Source: Rheinheimera sp.
Lineage (GTDB): Bacteria > Pseudomonadota > Gammaproteobacteria > Enterobacterales > Alteromonadaceae
Direction: 5' to 3'
Assembly (NCBI RefSeq): GCF_020217005.1
Contig: NZ_JAIWOI010000349.1
Location: forward strand, 1 to 10,000
DNA: 10,000 nucleotides
Shown: one piece after another, positions 7,651-10,000 of the stretch
Numbering within the stretch: the stretch's first letter is position 1
How the letters are laid out: each line of letters starts with the position of its first letter
Position numbers and translations under genes: made by a program
The notes under the pieces: generated by a model
Told to the model about the DNA's origin: nothing
Seen by the model: the letters and a program-made list of their open reading frames with translations, nothing else
Database searches by the model: none

Positions 7651-8958
7651 TCAGTCGATTTTTTCAAGGAGAATGCGGGCTACAGCGAACACCGCGAGAA
7701 TTAAACAATAGTAGCTGTTGGTGACCACATCCCATGGTGACAGGCCAAAGCTCGCTCCTAATAACAAAGCCTGAGCGCCATAAGGCACTAAGCCTTGTGC
7801 AATACAGGCAAACACATCCAATAAGCTAGCACTGCGTTTAGGCGTGATTTGGTGGTGTTGAGCTATGTCTTTGCTGACGTCACCAGTCACCACTATGGCT
7901 ACTGTATTATTGGCGATACAAAGGTTGCTGACAAAAGCCAGAGCAGCAATCGCCAGTTGCTGGGCTTTATTACCTGCCAGTTTCAGTTTTAAAGCCAAAG
8001 CTGTGACATGACTGGATAAATATTGCAAACCGCCTTGTTGTTTTACGAACTCGCCCAAGGCGCCTACCAACATCGACAGCAGGAATATCTCCTGCATTGA
8101 ACCAAAACCTTTGTATATATCTTTACCCAGGTTAGCCAGTTGATAGTCGGCCAATATTGCTCCTTGCAAGGCTGCCAGGACTATGCCCAACAGCAGAACT
8201 GCGAATACGTTCATCCCTGCCACCGCCAGAATTAGAATAGCGGCATAAGGTAAAACGCCAGTCCAGCTAAAGTCTTTGACTGTCACTTCGGTTTGGCTTT
8301 GTGCTAGAACAGCAAAAAGCGCTAATGTAACTAATGCTGCTGGCAGAGCAATTTTTAAATTTTCCCTGAATTTGTCTTTCATTTCCGCACCCTGTGTGCG
8401 GGTAGAGGCTATGGTAGTATCTGAGATTATCGACAGGTTATCGCCAAAAATTGCGCCGCTTAACAGCACCCCTGCTACTAAAGCGGGCTCTAACTGCGCT
8501 TGAGTGCTTAAACCTACGGCTATTGGCGCTAAAGCGCCGATAGTGCCCATAGAGGTGCCCATAGCTGTCGCTACTATGGCCGATATCACAAATAATCCTG
8601 GCAATAAAAATTGTGCCGGGACCAAAGATAAACCTGCATTAACTACAGAATCGACGCCGCCAGTGGCCTGAGCTACTGTAGCAAAAGCGCCCGCCAACAG
8701 GTAAATGATGCACATCGTAATAATGTTGCTATTACCAGCCCCTCTTACCAAAACCTCAATAGATTCGGTAAGCGATGCCTTATAAAGTAAAATCGCCAAT
8801 ACCAGTGCAGGTATAATAGCTACAGGCCCAGGCAACTGATAAAAGGCATAGTCAACTCCTTGCGACTGCAGATAAAGCCCCGTGCCTAAGAATAAGGCAA
8901 CAAATAGCAGCAAGGGCAGCAAGGATAAACGTGCTTGCTGTTTTTGCGATAATGTCAT
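7651..8958 (-). CDS. Na+/H+ antiporter, NhaC family
   Basis: Predicted inner-membrane exchanger of the NhaC family, which moves Na+ (or an organic ion in some members, such as malate/lactate carriers) against protons. 435 residues, almost all hydrophobic helices, with about ten or more membrane segments. The family signature is GDNLSIISDTTIAST (172-186), and a second polar break in the membrane, NLCIANNTVAI (345-355), probably lines the ion path. I start at ATG 8958, with AGAGGA six bases upstream. An ATG at 9027 in the same frame adds 23 residues, but it lies inside the -35 box of the promoter. The gene stands alone, convergent with the protease gene and divergent from the aldehyde reductase gene. 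The exact substrate cannot be read from the sequence, so no symbol is given. Confidence 0.9.
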   Translation of the reverse strand: MTLSQKQQARLSLLPLLLFVALFLGTGLYLQSQGVDYAFYQLPGPVAIIPALVLAILLYKASLTESIEVLVRGAGNSNIITMCIIYLLAGAFATVAQATGGVDSVVNAGLSLVPAQFLLPGLFVISAIVATAMGTSMGTIGALAPIAVGLSTQAQLEPALVAGVLLSGAIFGDNLSIISDTTIASTRTQGAEMKDKFRENLKIALPAALVTLALFAVLAQSQTEVTVKDFSWTGVLPYAAILILAVAGMNVFAVLLLGIVLAALQGAILADYQLANLGKDIYKGFGSMQEIFLLSMLVGALGEFVKQQGGLQYLSSHVTALALKLKLAGNKAQQLAIAALAFVSNLCIANNTVAIVVTGDVSKDIAQHHQITPKRSASLLDVFACIAQGLVPYGAQALLLGASFGLSPWDVVTNSYYCLILAVFAVARILLEKID

Positions 8959-8970
8959 GAGTTTTCCTCT

Positions 8971-8985
8971 AAACCTGAAAGGTTT
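8971..8985 (-). other. Small hairpin in the antiporter mRNA leader
   Basis: AAACCT (8971-8976) and AGGTTT (8980-8985) form a 6-bp stem with a three-base loop. In the mRNA it sits directly before the AGAGGA ribosome site (8965-8970). It could influence translation, but the stem is weak and AT-rich. Confidence 0.35.
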
Positions 8986-8998
8986 TAAAATTTTCCGG

Positions 8999-9027
8999 AA
9001 TATAGAGACGTCCAGAAGTCCTGTCAA
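8999..9027 (-). promoter_or_regulatory. Near-consensus sigma70 promoter of the antiporter gene
   Basis: On the minus strand a perfect TTGACA (-35, 9022-9027) and TATATT (-10, 8999-9004) are separated by exactly 17 bases. Transcription would start near 8992, giving a leader of about 34 bases before ATG 8958. This placement rules out the longer open frame that begins at 9027. Confidence 0.85.
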
Positions 9028-9167
9028 ATACTAAAGCTGACTAAGCTATAGCCAACCAAATAAAAATGATTGCTTCAGATCACAAGTTTCATAATAAACG
9101 GTGAGTCTCAATTGCTTAAAATCAGCCTAACTGAATTCAGGCATTTTGCCTATGACAGAAGAAAAAA

Positions 9168-9198
9168 CCTAAACCGCTTGAACTTCATTGGTTTTAGG
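9168..9198. repeat. Imperfect inverted repeat upstream of the aldehyde reductase gene
   Basis: CCTAAACC (9168-9175) and GGTTTTAGG (9190-9198) are inverted copies differing by one inserted base and separated by 14 bases. They flank the candidate -35 of the downstream promoter, so an operator for a regulator is possible. Nothing else confirms this. Confidence 0.4.
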
Positions 9199-9208
9199 CC
9201 CATATAAC
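9178..9208 (+). promoter_or_regulatory. Candidate promoter of the aldehyde reductase gene
   Basis: TTGAAC (9178-9183) and TATAAC (9203-9208) each resemble a sigma70 box, but the 19-base spacer is long. A start near 9215 would leave a leader of about 28 bases. An alternative pair, TTGCTT (9070-9075) with TAATAA (9092-9097), has a 16-base spacer and is also possible. I cannot choose firmly. Confidence 0.35.
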
Positions 9209-9242
9209 CCACTAACTTTCTGTTTTCCATACCGGAGCTACT

Positions 9243-10000
9243 ATGTTTAATTTTTCTTACCAAAACCCAACCCGTATTGTGTTTGGCGATGGTCAAATTA
9301 GCCAATTGGGTCAGTTGATCCCCGCTGGCAGTAAAGTGTTGTTGGCTTATGGCGCAGGTTCGATTAAACAGAATGGCGTCTATCAACAAGTGACAGATGC
9401 GCTAAAAGGTCATAGTTATACAGAGTTCTCTGGTATTGAACCTAATCCTAGTTACGAAACCCTAAGCAAAGCTGTTGCTTTAGTTAAGGCGGAAAAAATT
9501 GATTTTATTTTGGCAGTCGGCGGCGGATCTGTGGTGGATGGCTGTAAATACATAGCAGCGGCCGCATTAATGGAGCAGGACGGCTGGGCAATTTTAGAAA
9601 ATAAAGTGCGCATCAAAGCGGCATTGCCTCTGGGCTGTGTCCTGACCTTACCTGCGACTGGCACAGAAAGTAACGCCAACGCAGTCATCACCCGACAGAG
9701 CACTCAGCAAAAACTGGCATTTTCACACCCTGCCGTCTATCCGCAGTTTGCCATTTTGGATCCAAAAGTTACCTACAGTTTGCCAGCTAAACAAATTTCC
9801 AACGGTGTAGTGGACGCTTTTGTCCATGTGATGGAACAATATCTGACATACCCGGTCAACGCTGCGGTACAGGACAGATTTGCTGAGTCTATATTACAAG
9901 TGCTGATTGAAGAGGGACCAAAGGCCTTACGTGATCCGGAAAACTATGATGTCAGGGCCAATGTGATGTGGGCAGCAACTATGGCACTGAACGGTTTGAT
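9243..10000 (+). CDS. yqhD: NADPH-dependent aldehyde reductase, YqhD type (3' end outside window)
   Basis: Iron-type (group III) alcohol dehydrogenase that reduces a wide range of aldehydes with NADPH; in E. coli it protects against aldehydes from lipid peroxidation. The window holds the first 252 codons of about 387. The similarity to E. coli YqhD is clear throughout: NPTRIVFG (8-15), GIEPNPSYETL (64-74), LAVGGGSVVDG (90-100), LTLPATGTESNA (134-145), NGVVDAFVH (187-195) and the almost identical stretch from 226 to the edge. The dinucleotide loop is GGGSVVD (93-99). D191 and H195 are the first two metal ligands, and the two histidines of the second half lie beyond the window. ATG 9243 has GGAG (9234-9237) five bases upstream. 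A YqhC-type activator gene is not present in the window. Confidence 0.95.
   Translation, partial: MFNFSYQNPTRIVFGDGQISQLGQLIPAGSKVLLAYGAGSIKQNGVYQQVTDALKGHSYTEFSGIEPNPSYETLSKAVALVKAEKIDFILAVGGGSVVDGCKYIAAAALMEQDGWAILENKVRIKAALPLGCVLTLPATGTESNANAVITRQSTQQKLAFSHPAVYPQFAILDPKVTYSLPAKQISNGVVDAFVHVMEQYLTYPVNAAVQDRFAESILQVLIEEGPKALRDPENYDVRANVMWAATMALNGL

Noticed and set aside
8959..9027. Antiporter start 23 codons further upstream
   Set aside because: That ATG overlaps the -35 box of a near-consensus promoter, so it would not be in the transcript.
9150..9389. A 79-codon minus-strand frame opposite the start of the aldehyde reductase gene
   Set aside because: It overlaps the well-supported yqhD reading frame and shows no family features.
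1..10000. A defence system, prophage, transposon or CRISPR array
   Set aside because: No integrase, transposase, regularly spaced repeats or defence-type proteins are visible. All main genes are common housekeeping or stress genes.

Overview
The window looks like a chromosomal segment of a gammaproteobacterium with medium GC content. The 5S rRNA tail, LuxS, DnaK and DnaJ are all very close to the enterobacterial proteins. The large dCache chemoreceptor and the character of the intergenic DNA suggest a free-living aquatic group such as the Alteromonadales or Rheinheimera-like bacteria. The genus is a guess from general resemblance, not from a search.

Layout. Bases 1-88 are the 3' part of a 5S rRNA gene, the end of an rRNA operon, closed by a strong terminator (99-126). 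A gene-free stretch follows (127-605). Its first 300 bases are GC-rich and hold several hairpins, a second copy of the last bases of 5S rRNA and a diverged direct repeat. The rest is AT-rich. Next come a methyl-accepting chemotaxis protein (606-2645, +) and luxS (2717-3223, -), which converge on one bidirectional terminator. luxS and dnaK are divergent, with a sigma70-type promoter for luxS and a clear sigma32 heat-shock promoter for dnaK. dnaK (3468-5375) and dnaJ (5476-6609) form the usual chaperone pair, separated by 100 bases with two hairpins and ended by a strong terminator. An M48-family zinc metalloprotease lipoprotein (6736-7542, +) follows. An NhaC-family Na+/H+ antiporter (7651-8958, -) has a near-consensus sigma70 promoter. 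Divergent from it is the first two thirds of a yqhD-type NADPH-dependent aldehyde reductase (9243 to the window edge, +).

How the genes fit together. DnaK and DnaJ are two parts of one folding machine; GrpE is not in this window. The M48 lipoprotein would act on envelope proteins, the antiporter on ion and pH balance, and the aldehyde reductase on reactive aldehydes, so the right half has a loose stress-response flavour. Apart from dnaK-dnaJ these are separate transcription units, and I see no reason to call them one system.

Four genes have longer in-frame openings upstream of the start I chose: the chemoreceptor, luxS, the M48 protease and nhaC. Shine-Dalgarno positions and homology, and for luxS and nhaC also promoter positions, favour the internal ATG. 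I found no mobile element, CRISPR array, tRNA or clear novel system. The most unusual DNA is the repeat-rich stretch behind the rRNA operon.
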